A stretch of 64,000 nt of DNA from Pseudomonadales bacterium (GTDB lineage Bacteria; Pseudomonadota; Gammaproteobacteria; Pseudomonadales; DC-out160), in NCBI GenBank assembly GCA_019090455.1, contig JAHRWA010000039.1, positions 372,001 to 436,000 of the forward strand, written 5' to 3'. The notes beneath the pieces were generated by a model, which saw only the letters and a program-made list of their open reading frames with translations, was not told the DNA's origin and did no database searches. Shown in pieces: positions 1 through 9,280 of the stretch. The translations under genes were made by a program, and so were the position numbers. The number at the start of each line of letters is the position of its first letter. Positions within the stretch are counted from its first letter, which is position 1.

Positions 1-3000
1 ATCAAATCTACTGGCGCTTTCATTAAAGTCGATATCAAATCGGCAGGAGTCATGGTTGTGTTCGTCATCATTGAACTATTGATATCGAAGCGTAATTGCA
101 TCTCAGGTGAAATTCGAATGGACTTCGCCGATTTCAAGAATATACCACCGCCCTTGGAGATCAGTTTTTTATTGAAATCGGCCCAACTGGAACGTGGTAA
201 TGTAAACAATCGTTGACGCTCTTCAAAGGAGGTTGCAGCATCGGGATTCGGATCGATAAATATATGCTTGTGATTAAAGGCTGCAACTAAGCGAATATGC
301 TCCGACAACAACATACCATTGCCAAACACATCTCCCGCCATATCACCGATACCCACCACAGTAAATTCAGTGGTTTGCACATCAACACCGATCTCACGAA
401 AATGGCGCTGCACTGAAACCCATGCACCTCTTGCCGTAATACCCATTTTTTTGTGGTCGTAACCTACGCTTCCACCGGACGCAAAGGCATCGCCGAGCCA
501 GAATTTATATTCTTCTGCAATATCATTCGCTATATCTGAAAACGTCGCCGTTCCTTTATCCGCAGCGACTACCAGATAAGGATCATCCCCATCCATACGA
601 CGTACATTTTCGGGTGGCACCACTGAGGTTTTCTTATCACCCTCACTGCAAATATTGTCTGTAATATCTAAAAGCCCACGGATAAAGGTCTGATAACAGG
701 AAACTACCTCCGTCATAATATCTTCTCGACTCCCGTGTTCCGGCAGTGTTTTACACACAAACCCACCCTTTGCTCCTACAGGGACAATAACGGCATTCTT
801 AACCTGCTGCGCTTTCACCAATCCCAACACCTCAGTCCTAAAATCTTCTGGACGATCAGACCAACGTAATCCACCGCGCGCAACCTTACCTCCTCGAAGA
901 TGTACCCCCTCAACTTGTGGTGAATAAACGAAGATTTCAAACATAGGTAGAGGTTTGGGAAGATCTGGAATTTTATCGGGTGTGAACTTAAAGGACATAT
1001 AAGGCTTATGTAATCCGCCTTCCTCTTTCTGAAAATAATTAGTTCGCACTGTTCCCAGCATCACATCCAAATATCGCCGCAGAATCCGATCTTCATCTAG
1101 GTTTTCAACAGCATCCAACTGTTGATAAATTTCTTTCAATAATAATTTTTCTTTGTGATCACTACCAATATTACGAGCCGGATCAAACCGTAAGAAAAAC
1201 AAGGCGCACAAGCAATGCGTCACGTGTACATTTTTAGCCAGTACCGTTTCAATGTATTGCTGACTAAATCCGAAACAAACTTGCTTTAAATATTTAGCAT
1301 AGGCTCGCAACATCGCAACGGTTCGCCAATCCAGCCCCACGCCTAAGACTAAGCGATTAAACCCGTCATTTTCAGCTCTACCGTGCCACACGTTATCAAA
1401 TGCATCTTGAAATATATCTTGTACATCATCGATTTTAATTTCAGCAGACTCTCCATAGTGAACGCTGAAATTATTAATATAGAAACGACGCCCATCCTTT
1501 AATACAATGTCATAGGGACGTGCTGCCATGACGCTCAGCCCTAAATGCTCAAGAATCGGCAAGACCTGCGATAAAGGCAAGACATCATTCGCACGAAATA
1601 ACTTAAACCGAAACTGTTTCGCATCATCCCCCAAGGATCGATAAAACGTCATCCCCAAATCTTGGTCAGAATCTAATTCCAACATTTTCTGGACATCATA
1701 AACTGCCGTACGCGTCTCTACATCTTCTCGGTAGCTCGCAGGAAACGCACCTTTGAATTGAGATGCATAAGCAAACCCACTCTCTTCTCCACAAGTTTCC
1801 ACTAACGCATCGACCAAATCATCATCCCAATTGCGCGCCATATTCTTTAAGCAGTTTTCAATATCTACCACATTGTAGTGAACGCTTTTTTGCGTATCCA
1901 CTCGTAAAGTAATCTGTGCTCGCGCTAAAATAGATTCAGAAAAAACTGTCGAATACTCTAAATCCAACACCGGCAAATTGGACTGCAATACTTGCTGAAA
2001 TTTATTTCGCAATTCCGTATTATAGGTTTCTTTCGGTGTATATATGATCGCCGAAACAAATCGACCAAAAATATCCTGCCGCATAAAAAGCTTTAATATA
2101 GGTCTTTCTTGCATATGCAGAATACCAACAACCGTTTCAAATAACGCAACTTGGCTAATTTGAAACAACTCTTCTCTCGGAAATGTTTCGATTATCTGCT
2201 GTAAGAATTTACCGTCATGACCATTTGATCCGAAACCACTGAGTTTTATTACCTCATTCACTTTTTGTCGAATCACTGGGATCGATTGGGTGCGATCACT
2301 ATAAACTTGAGACGTATACAAGCCAATAAAACGATATTCACCTATATAGTTACCCTCTTCATTATATTGACGCACCACGACAATATCGGGATAAGCAGGG
2401 CGATGTACCTTTGATTTAGTCGCTGACTTCGCAAAAACCAAAATATTCTGACCTGTGTCATCATTCTCTTTCAGGGAAAACCCAGGACCATTCTTAACGG
2501 GAGCTTGCATGACGTCATTGAGTAAATCTATATCCGTACTCGATCGAAGAATACCGAGTTCACTCCCTACCACCGGCTTCAGCACACTGCCTGCACCTTC
2601 ATTCTCAAGTTGGTATTCGCACCCCCCCAAAAATGTAAAATGGTTTTCGATCATCCAATTAATAAATTCAAATGCTTCATTCACTGCGTCTTGTGCACTA
2701 TTTTTTATGGTCTGGTTCTCTATGCTCTGATTCTGACTCGAGGCGTTATCCCATAATGTCATTCCTTTTTTCAATTGCGTCGCTAAACCACCCGCCACTT
2801 TCAGCATTTTGGTAAAATCACAGACCACCAATTCAAGCTCTTTTACCGTCTCAATAATCGCTTCTTCTACTTTCTTGAGAGTTTGTCTATTACTTTCTCG
2901 CGCGACTTCAACATGTAAAAATGCTTCTGCTTGCATCCCTTCTTCTGCCGATGGCATTTGCCTTGCGCTTTCTACCTCAATTATTTGATTCTTAATTTCC

Positions 3001-3443
3001 AAAAGACCGTGCTTTTCATCTCTCGATGCGCGATAGACCGAATTACAAATGCTGTGTACGACAATACCGGAGCGATTTAATACCATCCTCACCGAATCCA
3101 CCAAAAAAGGGATGTCTTTACACAACACTTCGACGACAGAATGATTTGATTGCCATCCATGCTGCTCAAACTCAGGGTTATAGACGCGTAATTTAGGTTT
3201 TACGGCATTAAAGGTTTGCAAAAACTCCCAAGCAGATACCGTTGCACCGTACAAATCGTCCTTACGAGTGGTGAGCAGTTCAGTGATGGGAGATGCTGCA
3301 TAATAAATTTTGGCAAATTGCGTAATTGTCGCCGCTTTTTCTGAAGGAAACCGGGATTCAAGAACGCTCTGTAACTGAGATAAAAACTCACTATGATTTT
3401 CACCTAGAACGCTTTGACTTGAATTGGTTATTTCATGGTTCAT
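1..3443 (-). CDS. gdhB: NAD-specific glutamate dehydrogenase, large type (3' end outside window)
   Basis: This is the large NAD-dependent glutamate dehydrogenase, which deaminates L-glutamate to 2-oxoglutarate and ammonia in the cytoplasm. The ATG at 3443 has AGGAAGGA eight bases upstream, and the frame stays open to base 1, giving about 1,147 residues of the roughly 1,600 usual for the family. The N-terminus carries the family signature around HGWQSNHSVVEV and DIPFLVDSVRMVL. Nearer the left edge the catalytic core is visible (MDGDDPYLVVAADKGTATF, near 550-600) together with a glycine-rich NAD-binding stretch (VVGIGDMAGDVFGNGML, near 310-360). The C-terminal part is missing only because the window ends. 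It is transcribed divergently from the MoxR/Bat operon. I am confident of the family; the symbol follows Pseudomonas usage. Confidence 0.93.
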   Translation of the reverse strand, partial: MNHEITNSSQSVLGENHSEFLSQLQSVLESRFPSEKAATITQFAKIYYAASPITELLTTRKDDLYGATVSAWEFLQTFNAVKPKLRVYNPEFEQHGWQSNHSVVEVLCKDIPFLVDSVRMVLNRSGIVVHSICNSVYRASRDEKHGLLEIKNQIIEVESARQMPSAEEGMQAEAFLHVEVARESNRQTLKKVEEAIIETVKELELVVCDFTKMLKVAGGLATQLKKGMTLWDNASSQNQSIENQTIKNSAQDAVNEAFEFINWMIENHFTFLGGCEYQLENEGAGSVLKPVVGSELGILRSSTDIDLLNDVMQAPVKNGPGFSLKENDDTGQNILVFAKSATKSKVHRPAYPDIVVVRQYNEEGNYIGEYRFIGLYTSQVYSDRTQSIPVIRQKVNEVIKLSGFGSNGHDGKFLQQIIETFPREELFQISQVALFETVVGILHMQERPILKLFMRQDIFGRFVSAIIYTPKETYNTELRNKFQQVLQSNLPVLDLEYSTVFSESILARAQITLRVDTQKSVHYNVVDIENCLKNMARNWDDDLVDALVETCGEESGFAYASQFKGAFPASYREDVETRTAVYDVQKMLELDSDQDLGMTFYRSLGDDAKQFRFKLFRANDVLPLSQVLPILEHLGLSVMAARPYDIVLKDGRRFYINNFSVHYGESAEIKIDDVQDIFQDAFDNVWHGRAENDGFNRLVLGVGLDWRTVAMLRAYAKYLKQVCFGFSQQYIETVLAKNVHVTHCLCALFFLRFDPARNIGSDHKEKLLLKEIYQQLDAVENLDEDRILRRYLDVMLGTVRTNYFQKEEGGLHKPYMSFKFTPDKIPDLPKPLPMFEIFVYSPQVEGVHLRGGKVARGGLRWSDRPEDFRTEVLGLVKAQQVKNAVIVPVGAKGGFVCKTLPEHGSREDIMTEVVSCYQTFIRGLLDITDNICSEGDKKTSVVPPENVRRMDGDDPYLVVAADKGTATFSDIANDIAEEYKFWLGDAFASGGSVGYDHKKMGITARGAWVSVQRHFREIGVDVQTTEFTVVGIGDMAGDVFGNGMLLSEHIRLVAAFNHKHIFIDPNPDAATSFEERQRLFTLPRSSWADFNKKLISKGGGIFLKSAKSIRISPEMQLRFDINSSMMTNTTMTPADLISTLMKAPVDL

Positions 3444-3754
3444 AAACAGGGTCCTTCCTAACTTTCATGGCCTTACGAAAATTCATCGTTTTACTGACAT
3501 CCCTTTCCTGAGCTCATCTAACAGTCTCGAATGACGTAACGATATTCAGTGCTTCTCAATTAATCCTAGCTTATATCCATCATTTGTGTTCTTTATGATC
3601 AATATAGCAATTTGATATATTGCACTCTCTTTCGTTACTGAGGAATCAGGGTTGCCGTACTGGCCATTTATTTCATTAAAACGCTTCTTACGGACTCCCA
3701 CTTTTGAGCTAGCGTGTATAATATTTGCAAACAAAATCAGGAATTTAGATAGTT
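3444..3754. other. Divergent intergenic region, glutamate dehydrogenase / moxR
   Basis: This 311-base stretch should hold the promoters of both divergent genes. A TATAAT hexamer lies at 3717-3722 upstream of moxR, but I see no good -35 box at 16-18 bases. The MoxR start at 3755 is preceded by CAGGAA about nine bases upstream. A 62-codon TTG-started frame on the minus strand (3546-3734) has no recognisable features and I do not call it. Confidence 0.5.
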
Positions 3755-4780
3755 ATGTCACAATGGGCTGCGTTTAATGCGCTAAAGCAGGTTTTATCCA
3801 CACAAATAATCGGTCAGAAACACCTGGTTGATCGGCTCTTAATCACCCTACTGGCTGATGGCCACTTATTGGTAGAAGGTGCCCCAGGCTTGGCAAAGAC
3901 CAAAGCTATCAAAGAGCTTTGTAATGCCATCGAAGGTGACTTTCATCGCATTCAGTTCACCCCCGATCTATTACCTTCAGACGTGACCGGCACCGAAATT
4001 TATCGGCCTCAGGATTCGAGTTTTGTTTTCCAAAAAGGTCCGATATTTCACAACCTAGTCCTAGCCGATGAGATCAATCGTGCTCCTGCTAAAGTGCAAT
4101 CTGCGCTGTTAGAAGCCATGGGGGAAAAGCAAGTCAGTGTTGGCCCTACAACTCATGCCCTACCCCCCCTCTTTTTAGTAATGGCAACGCTCAACCCTAT
4201 CGAGCAAGAAGGCACCTTCCCGTTGCCAGAAGCTCAGTTGGACCGCTTTCTTATGCACGTACATATTGACTATCCCGGCATAGAAGCTGAGAGAGAAATT
4301 TTGAAACTGGTCCGGTCAGAAAATCACACCCTGATAGATTCCACGTTGCACTCCTCCTCAAAGGCAAATCAGTCACAATCAAAGTCGCCAATACCCGAAA
4401 GCAAGACAGGCGCAGGAAAAGTCACTCAGCAAGATATATTTCTGGCACGCAAACAAGTACTCGATATTTATATGCTACCCGCATTAGAGGAATACATTAT
4501 TCAACTCGTGATGGCGACTCGTTCACCAAGTGATTACGGAGAGCGGTTAGGCACCAGTATCGAATACGGCGTCAGTCCCAGAGGCACGATAGCGCTTGAT
4601 CGTTGCGCGCGCGCGCACGCCTGGTTAAACCACCGAGACTACGTAACCCCTGAAGATGTACAGTCCGTCGCACCCGATACTCTGCGCCACCGAATTGGCC
4701 TCAGTTTCGAAGCAGAAGCAAAAGGCATAACCAATGATCAAATCATCAGTGAAATTTTAGACTTAGTCGCTGCCCCGTGA
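3755..4780 (+). CDS. MoxR-family AAA+ ATPase
   Basis: This is a MoxR-type AAA+ ATPase, a family thought to act as a chaperone with von Willebrand factor A (VWA) proteins during protein or metal-centre maturation. The 341-residue protein has a Walker A (GAPGLAKT, residues 42-49), a Walker B (LVLADEINRAP, D105/E106) and a sensor-1 region (MATLNPIEQEG, N147), followed by the C-terminal lid. A Ser/Lys/Gln-rich insertion at about residues 190-218 is not typical and looks like a disordered linker. It is the first gene of a six-gene operon with DUF58, DUF4381, BatA, BatB and BatD, the classic MoxR/Bat arrangement. The biological client is not known from the sequence. Confidence 0.95.
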   Translation: MSQWAAFNALKQVLSTQIIGQKHLVDRLLITLLADGHLLVEGAPGLAKTKAIKELCNAIEGDFHRIQFTPDLLPSDVTGTEIYRPQDSSFVFQKGPIFHNLVLADEINRAPAKVQSALLEAMGEKQVSVGPTTHALPPLFLVMATLNPIEQEGTFPLPEAQLDRFLMHVHIDYPGIEAEREILKLVRSENHTLIDSTLHSSSKANQSQSKSPIPESKTGAGKVTQQDIFLARKQVLDIYMLPALEEYIIQLVMATRSPSDYGERLGTSIEYGVSPRGTIALDRCARAHAWLNHRDYVTPEDVQSVAPDTLRHRIGLSFEAEAKGITNDQIISEILDLVAAP

Positions 4781-4831
4781 TTGCACATTAGATAATAGTA
4801 CACAAGGTATTACAAAAATGGGTTCAAGAAG

Positions 4832-5776
4832 ATGAAAGAGTCCGGCGCCTACACCAGTATCGAAGAGCTTGTAAGCATGCGCCACAATAGCAGTCGCGTA
4901 AATCTGCTTGCGCATAAGAAGGCACTCACTTCTTTGGCTGGCGGGCATGCCTCCTCTTTTCGAGGCAAAGGTATTGATTTTAGCGAAGTCCGTATTTATC
5001 AACCCGGTGATGATATTCGCAATATTGACTGGCGTGTCACCGCACGAACCAATAAGCCACACACGAAATTGTACCGAGAAGAACGCGAGAGACCGGTCTA
5101 TTTGGTAGTCGACCAAAGTCAGTCCATGTTTTTTGGCAGTAAAAGTGTTTTTAAATCCGTCACAGCAGCGAAAGCGGCAGCGAGTCTCGCGTGGGGCACC
5201 ATTGGAAATGGCGACCGCATTGGAGGTTTCGTTTTTTCCGACAATGAGCACCAAGAAATACGCCCAAAAGAAGGCAAAAAGGGCATACAACGATTATTCC
5301 ACTCGTTGGTTAACTTCAACCAATCTTTAAGTATGGCGCAGAAGACAGACACAGTGGATAAGCGCAGTTTTACGAAAGCGCTTGCCGGGCTAAATCAAGT
5401 CGTTCGCCCGAGTAGTTTAATTTTTATTATCAGTGATTTTCGCTCCTTTGATGACATCTCCTTACAGCACCTATCCTTACTAAAACGCCACAACGATATA
5501 GTGAGTATTTTCATATTTGATGCCATGGAGTTGGAGCTGCCAAAAGCGGGGCAATATAGCTTTAGTGACGGCAAGCACCGCGTCAGCGTAAACACCAGCG
5601 GTCAGGCTATGAGACAGAATTACACTCGCCGTTTTACGCAGCATCACAAGCGAATAAGAAGTCAACTTATCACTCTGGGAATCCCCTTAATTGATCTTTC
5701 CACCAATGCTGACGTCGCTGAATCCCTGAGAAATTCCCTGGGGCAAACCAGTAGAATGAAGCGGAAAAATCGCTAA
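4832..5776 (+). CDS. DUF58 domain protein of the MoxR/Bat operon
   Basis: The 314-residue protein belongs to the DUF58 family, which has a VWA-like fold and nearly always sits next to MoxR. The signature appears at about residues 40-95: GKGIDFSEVR.YQPGDD, then IRNIDWRVTART and the ensuing YLVVDQSQSMFFG, where D-x-S-x-S resembles a MIDAS metal site. There is no signal peptide or membrane helix, so it is probably cytoplasmic or peripheral. The start is the ATG at 4832, 51 bases after the moxR stop. Its stop codon overlaps the next start (TAATG), which implies translational coupling. Function is inferred only from the operon. Confidence 0.92.
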   Translation: MKESGAYTSIEELVSMRHNSSRVNLLAHKKALTSLAGGHASSFRGKGIDFSEVRIYQPGDDIRNIDWRVTARTNKPHTKLYREERERPVYLVVDQSQSMFFGSKSVFKSVTAAKAAASLAWGTIGNGDRIGGFVFSDNEHQEIRPKEGKKGIQRLFHSLVNFNQSLSMAQKTDTVDKRSFTKALAGLNQVVRPSSLIFIISDFRSFDDISLQHLSLLKRHNDIVSIFIFDAMELELPKAGQYSFSDGKHRVSVNTSGQAMRQNYTRRFTQHHKRIRSQLITLGIPLIDLSTNADVAESLRNSLGQTSRMKRKNR

Positions 5777-6360
5777 TGAAAATCGTCCTAGAAGCCATAG
5801 TACCACTCAATCCCCCCAGCCCTTTGGCTCAATTGAATCCACTGGCAAAGCTGAGGGACATACACTTACCCGAACCCATTTCACTATGGCCATCCACTAT
5901 TGCTTGGTGGATACTAGCCGGCTTGTTTCTGGTGATTGTTGGCTACAGTATTTTTTGGTATGCCCAGCGAATAAACAAGTACACTTATCGAAATGAGGCA
6001 CTGCAACATTTGAAGGCCATTGAAACCCAATACGTCAGTAACGCGGACTACCATCAGCTGGTCAATGACTTATCGGAATTAATGCGCAGAGTATGTCTTT
6101 CCCTTTTCCCCAGAAAAGAAGTGGCAGGACTCACAGGATTAAAGTGGCTAAAATTTCTCGATGACAAAGGCCATACCAATCAATTTTTTTCCGGAAACGG
6201 TGCCGATCTCATCGAATATCGCTATTGCCCGCTCAACAAACCATTCAATAACCCTATTAACAAACCATTCAATAACAAACAGGGCAGCGAACACAAAGAA
6301 TCACCCGACGCCGCCAATCTTATTGATATTTGCCGTAAATGGATCGCCACACAAAAATGA
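5776..6360 (+). CDS. DUF4381 membrane protein
   Basis: A 194-residue protein placed where DUF4381 proteins sit in MoxR/Bat operons. It has a short N-terminal segment with a PLAQL..LRDIHLPEPI-like motif, one membrane helix (about residues 42-64, IAWWILAGLFLVIVGYSIFWYA) and a cytoplasmic helical part. It starts by overlapping the DUF58 stop by one base and ends by overlapping the batA start (ATGA at 6357-6360). The C-terminal third contains a 24-base in-frame duplication that doubles the NKPFNN motif. It probably anchors or organises the complex with BatA and BatB; this is inference from context. Confidence 0.85.
   Translation: MKIVLEAIVPLNPPSPLAQLNPLAKLRDIHLPEPISLWPSTIAWWILAGLFLVIVGYSIFWYAQRINKYTYRNEALQHLKAIETQYVSNADYHQLVNDLSELMRRVCLSLFPRKEVAGLTGLKWLKFLDDKGHTNQFFSGNGADLIEYRYCPLNKPFNNPINKPFNNKQGSEHKESPDAANLIDICRKWIATQK
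6235..6276 (+). repeat. 24-bp-period tandem duplication inside the DUF4381 gene
   Basis: The 18-base unit AACAAACCATTCAATAAC occurs at 6235-6252 and again, identical, at 6259-6276. The period is 24 bases, or eight codons, so the frame is kept and the protein reads NKPFNN twice. It looks like a recent slippage duplication in a tolerant, likely disordered, part of the protein. Confidence 0.9.
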
Positions 6361-7421
6361 TTTCTGCTGAGTGGTGGACCGCATTCTTCTTTTTCCCGTT
6401 ACCTTGGATTGTAAAATGGATAATTCCCCCTGCCCGCTCTGCCGATCAAACTGCTTTAAGAGTGCCATTCTACGATGATCTAAAAGAACTAGGTGGCACA
6501 AAAGCAATAGGAAGACGCAAAGCCCTATTGAGCAACCTACTCCCCTATCTTATCTGGTTCAGTCTGCTCGTAGCCGCCTCGGGCCTGCACGTTGTTGGGC
6601 CCGCCATAAAATTACCCAGCGAAAGTCGTGACCTTATGATTGCCGTGGACCTTTCCAGCAGCATGAACAGAACTGATTTCCGTCGAGGGAATAGAGATAT
6701 AGACCGGTTAGAGGCTATTAAAGTGGTTATGTCTGACTTTATTGAAAGGCGGGAGGATGATCGATTAGGCTTAATTCTATTTGGTAGTCAGGCCTACTTG
6801 CAATCACCGTTGACCTACGACAACACGATTATTGCCACTTTACTAGGTGAATCACGTATAGGCATCGCCGGCAGTAAAACAGCCCTAGGAGATGCTATTG
6901 GTCTTGCCATCAAACGACTAAAGGATCGCCCCGCCAAAAGCCGCGTGTTAATACTGTTGACTGACGGTACCAATACATCAGGGGAGTTATCTCCCATCAA
7001 AGCGGCTCAACTGGCATTATCAGTGAGACTAAAAATCTACACTATTGGCATCGGTGCAGAAAAACAAATTATCAGAGGGGTACTAGGATCAACTAAAGTT
7101 GATCCATCAAAAGACCTTGATGAAAAAACCCTAAAGAAAATTGCAGAAATTACGGATGGCCGTTATTTTCGCGGCCAAGACATAGAGTCATTAGAGGAAA
7201 TATATGTTCTTCTCGATCAGCTTGAACCCGCAAAATCGGACGCGGCTACATTACGCCCGAAAAGGGCCCTCTTCCACTGGCCCCTTGGAATAGCCTTATT
7301 CTTGAGTACGATCATGGCTTTTCTATATCTAAAAAAACACGGCATTCATTTCCCCTATGTTAATAACAACTCATCGCTGCCGATCACTCCACCCAAATTA
7401 TCAGAAAAAAAGGCCGCCTAA
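6357..7421 (+). CDS. batA: BatA, VWA domain membrane protein
   Basis: BatA is an inner-membrane protein with a periplasm- or cytoplasm-facing von Willebrand A domain. It has two N-terminal hydrophobic segments, a VWA domain with a MIDAS motif (AVDLSSSMNRTD, about residues 94-105) and LLTDGTNTSG, and a last membrane helix (WPLGIALFLSTIMAFLYL) close to the C-terminus. I choose the ATG at 6357, which overlaps the previous stop as ATGA and gives the usual BatA start (MISAEWW...FPLPW). An in-frame ATG at 6339 would add six residues. The end overlaps batB by one base. The Bat system is linked to aerotolerance or stress in other bacteria, but its substrate is unknown. Confidence 0.93.
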   Translation: MISAEWWTAFFFFPLPWIVKWIIPPARSADQTALRVPFYDDLKELGGTKAIGRRKALLSNLLPYLIWFSLLVAASGLHVVGPAIKLPSESRDLMIAVDLSSSMNRTDFRRGNRDIDRLEAIKVVMSDFIERREDDRLGLILFGSQAYLQSPLTYDNTIIATLLGESRIGIAGSKTALGDAIGLAIKRLKDRPAKSRVLILLTDGTNTSGELSPIKAAQLALSVRLKIYTIGIGAEKQIIRGVLGSTKVDPSKDLDEKTLKKIAEITDGRYFRGQDIESLEEIYVLLDQLEPAKSDAATLRPKRALFHWPLGIALFLSTIMAFLYLKKHGIHFPYVNNNSSLPITPPKLSEKKAA

Positions 7422-9259
7422 TGAGCCGTTCCTTATCTGAAATAGTCAGCCTTAACCTTTCACTTATTGAAACTCCAACACACGAGTTAACTCAGGCAAT
7501 CATTCATTTTCATTTTATTCGGCCTCTTTGGCTGCTTGCATTATTGCCTTACGCTCTGTTGATATTTTTACTTTGGAATAGCAAAGAAAGTCAGGGAAAT
7601 TGGCATAAAGTCATTCCTCATCATCTTCTTCCTCATCTCTTAGCTGAAAAGGATTATCAACCCAACAAGTTACCTCTCTTTATCATTAGTGGAGCCTGGT
7701 TACTAGCCATCGTTGCAATGTCGGGTCCCACGTGGCGCCAGCTTCCCCAGGCTTTGGAGCAATCAAATGACGCTCAGATACTCGTATTAGATCTTTCACA
7801 ATCAATGAATGCGCTGGATTTACCCCCTAACCGAATAACACGAGCAAAACACAAATTATCCGACATTCTATCTCACCGAAATGGAGGTAGCACCAGCCTG
7901 ATCGTCTATGCGGGTGATGCTCATGTGGTTATCCCTCTGACCGATGATATCAAAACTATTGATGCCATTATCCCTACGCTAGATCCAGCAATTATGCCGA
8001 TACACGGTAGCAACCCTAGGGCAGCCATCACAAAAGCGGTCGCGATGCTAGAAAGAGGCAAACACCAAAAAGCAACTATCATCATGCTCACAGACGGTAT
8101 TGATGAAACCGATGCCAATATCATTCCCGATATGATTAATAAAAATAAAATAACGCTGTCAATATTGGGTATTGGTACGGAGCAGGGAGCCCCTATACCA
8201 CTTGCCGGCGGCTATTACCTCAAAGACAATTTAGGCGCTATTGTTATCCCTAAACTCAATCGTGATTCGCTCAAAAAATTGGCTCGTGATTTAGGTGGGC
8301 GGTATTCGGAAGTCAGTGCTGATGATTCAGACATCAATCATTTATTGCGTCCAACAGCACAACTCGATACCACGAAAACAACCACTCGCCAATTCGACAT
8401 TTGGCAAGAAGATGGGTTTTGGCTAATCGTTTTTATTTTACCTTTGGCAAGCTTAGCTTTTAGACGCGGATGGCTAAGCTGCCTTTTGCTCACCGTTCTA
8501 ATATCCAATCCTAAACTGTCTCAAGCTGGAGTGTGGGAAGATCTGTGGAAAACGAAAGACCAGCAAGGCTTCATAGCAATGGAAGACAATCGATCAGTCC
8601 TGGCCTCTGAATTATTCCTCTCACAATCCTGGAAAGCTAGCGCACTCTATAAAGCCGGAAAATTTAATAACTCAGAAAAACTTTACAAAGCGCTTCTCGA
8701 TAATCAAGACTCCGCCGAGAAAGTGGGACTCAGTCTCTCCGACATTCATTACAACATCGGAAACTCACTGGCTCAAACAGGCCAATACAGAAAAGCAATT
8801 GATGCCTATGAACAGGCATTAAATCTAGCCCCCTCAAATACTGACATTCTATTTAATAAGACGTTAGTGGAAAAAGCGCTTCAGTTAAAGTCGCCCTCAT
8901 CCGAGAACAATCGCAAAAGCGATTCAAATAAGGACAAAAATAACGATCCAATGCAAAGCCCTCCTGCCAACAACGAAAAAACAGCCTCGAATAAAAAGGA
9001 AAAAAGTAAGCCTAAGGACTCGCCAAATAGTCAGCACAAAAAACGAGATGCACCGCCCCCAATATTGCAAGCTCCATCGAGCTCGCAGCAGAACTCTCAG
9101 CTCCAAAGAGCTAATCCTTTAACACCCCAAGAACGAAAATCCTTAAACCAGTGGCTTAAACAAATAAATGAAGACCCTGGTGGTCTATTGCGCCGTAAGT
9201 TTGCGCTTCAATCGCAAGATAGCGGCTTGGATAATGAGTCGGTTGGAGATCCTTGGTAA
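7421..9259 (+). CDS. batB: BatB-BatC fusion: VWA domain plus TPR repeats
   Basis: A 612-residue protein that joins the two functions often split between BatB and BatC. Two N-terminal membrane helices (about residues 33-50 and 76-95) are followed by a VWA domain with a MIDAS DLSQSMNALD near residue 123 and MLTDGIDETD. A hydrophobic stretch at about 330-365 comes next, then a TPR region (about 415-487, including YNIGNSLAQTGQYRKAIDAY). The C-terminal 120 residues are a Lys/Ser/Asn/Pro-rich disordered tail. It starts by overlapping batA (TAATG). TPR motifs probably mediate contacts with BatA, BatD or clients. Confidence 0.92.
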   Translation: MSRSLSEIVSLNLSLIETPTHELTQAIIHFHFIRPLWLLALLPYALLIFLLWNSKESQGNWHKVIPHHLLPHLLAEKDYQPNKLPLFIISGAWLLAIVAMSGPTWRQLPQALEQSNDAQILVLDLSQSMNALDLPPNRITRAKHKLSDILSHRNGGSTSLIVYAGDAHVVIPLTDDIKTIDAIIPTLDPAIMPIHGSNPRAAITKAVAMLERGKHQKATIIMLTDGIDETDANIIPDMINKNKITLSILGIGTEQGAPIPLAGGYYLKDNLGAIVIPKLNRDSLKKLARDLGGRYSEVSADDSDINHLLRPTAQLDTTKTTTRQFDIWQEDGFWLIVFILPLASLAFRRGWLSCLLLTVLISNPKLSQAGVWEDLWKTKDQQGFIAMEDNRSVLASELFLSQSWKASALYKAGKFNNSEKLYKALLDNQDSAEKVGLSLSDIHYNIGNSLAQTGQYRKAIDAYEQALNLAPSNTDILFNKTLVEKALQLKSPSSENNRKSDSNKDKNNDPMQSPPANNEKTASNKKEKSKPKDSPNSQHKKRDAPPPILQAPSSSQQNSQLQRANPLTPQERKSLNQWLKQINEDPGGLLRRKFALQSQDSGLDNESVGDPW

Positions 9260-9280
9260 TAAACCCTCGGTAACAATATT

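Noticed and set aside
3717-3722. TATAAT as a -10 box for moxR
   Set aside because: No acceptable -35 box at 16-18 bases and no extended -10; not enough to call a promoter.
3546-3734. 62-codon minus-strand frame between glutamate dehydrogenase and moxR
   Set aside because: It starts with TTG, has no clear ribosome binding site, lies in a divergent promoter region and shows no protein-like pattern.
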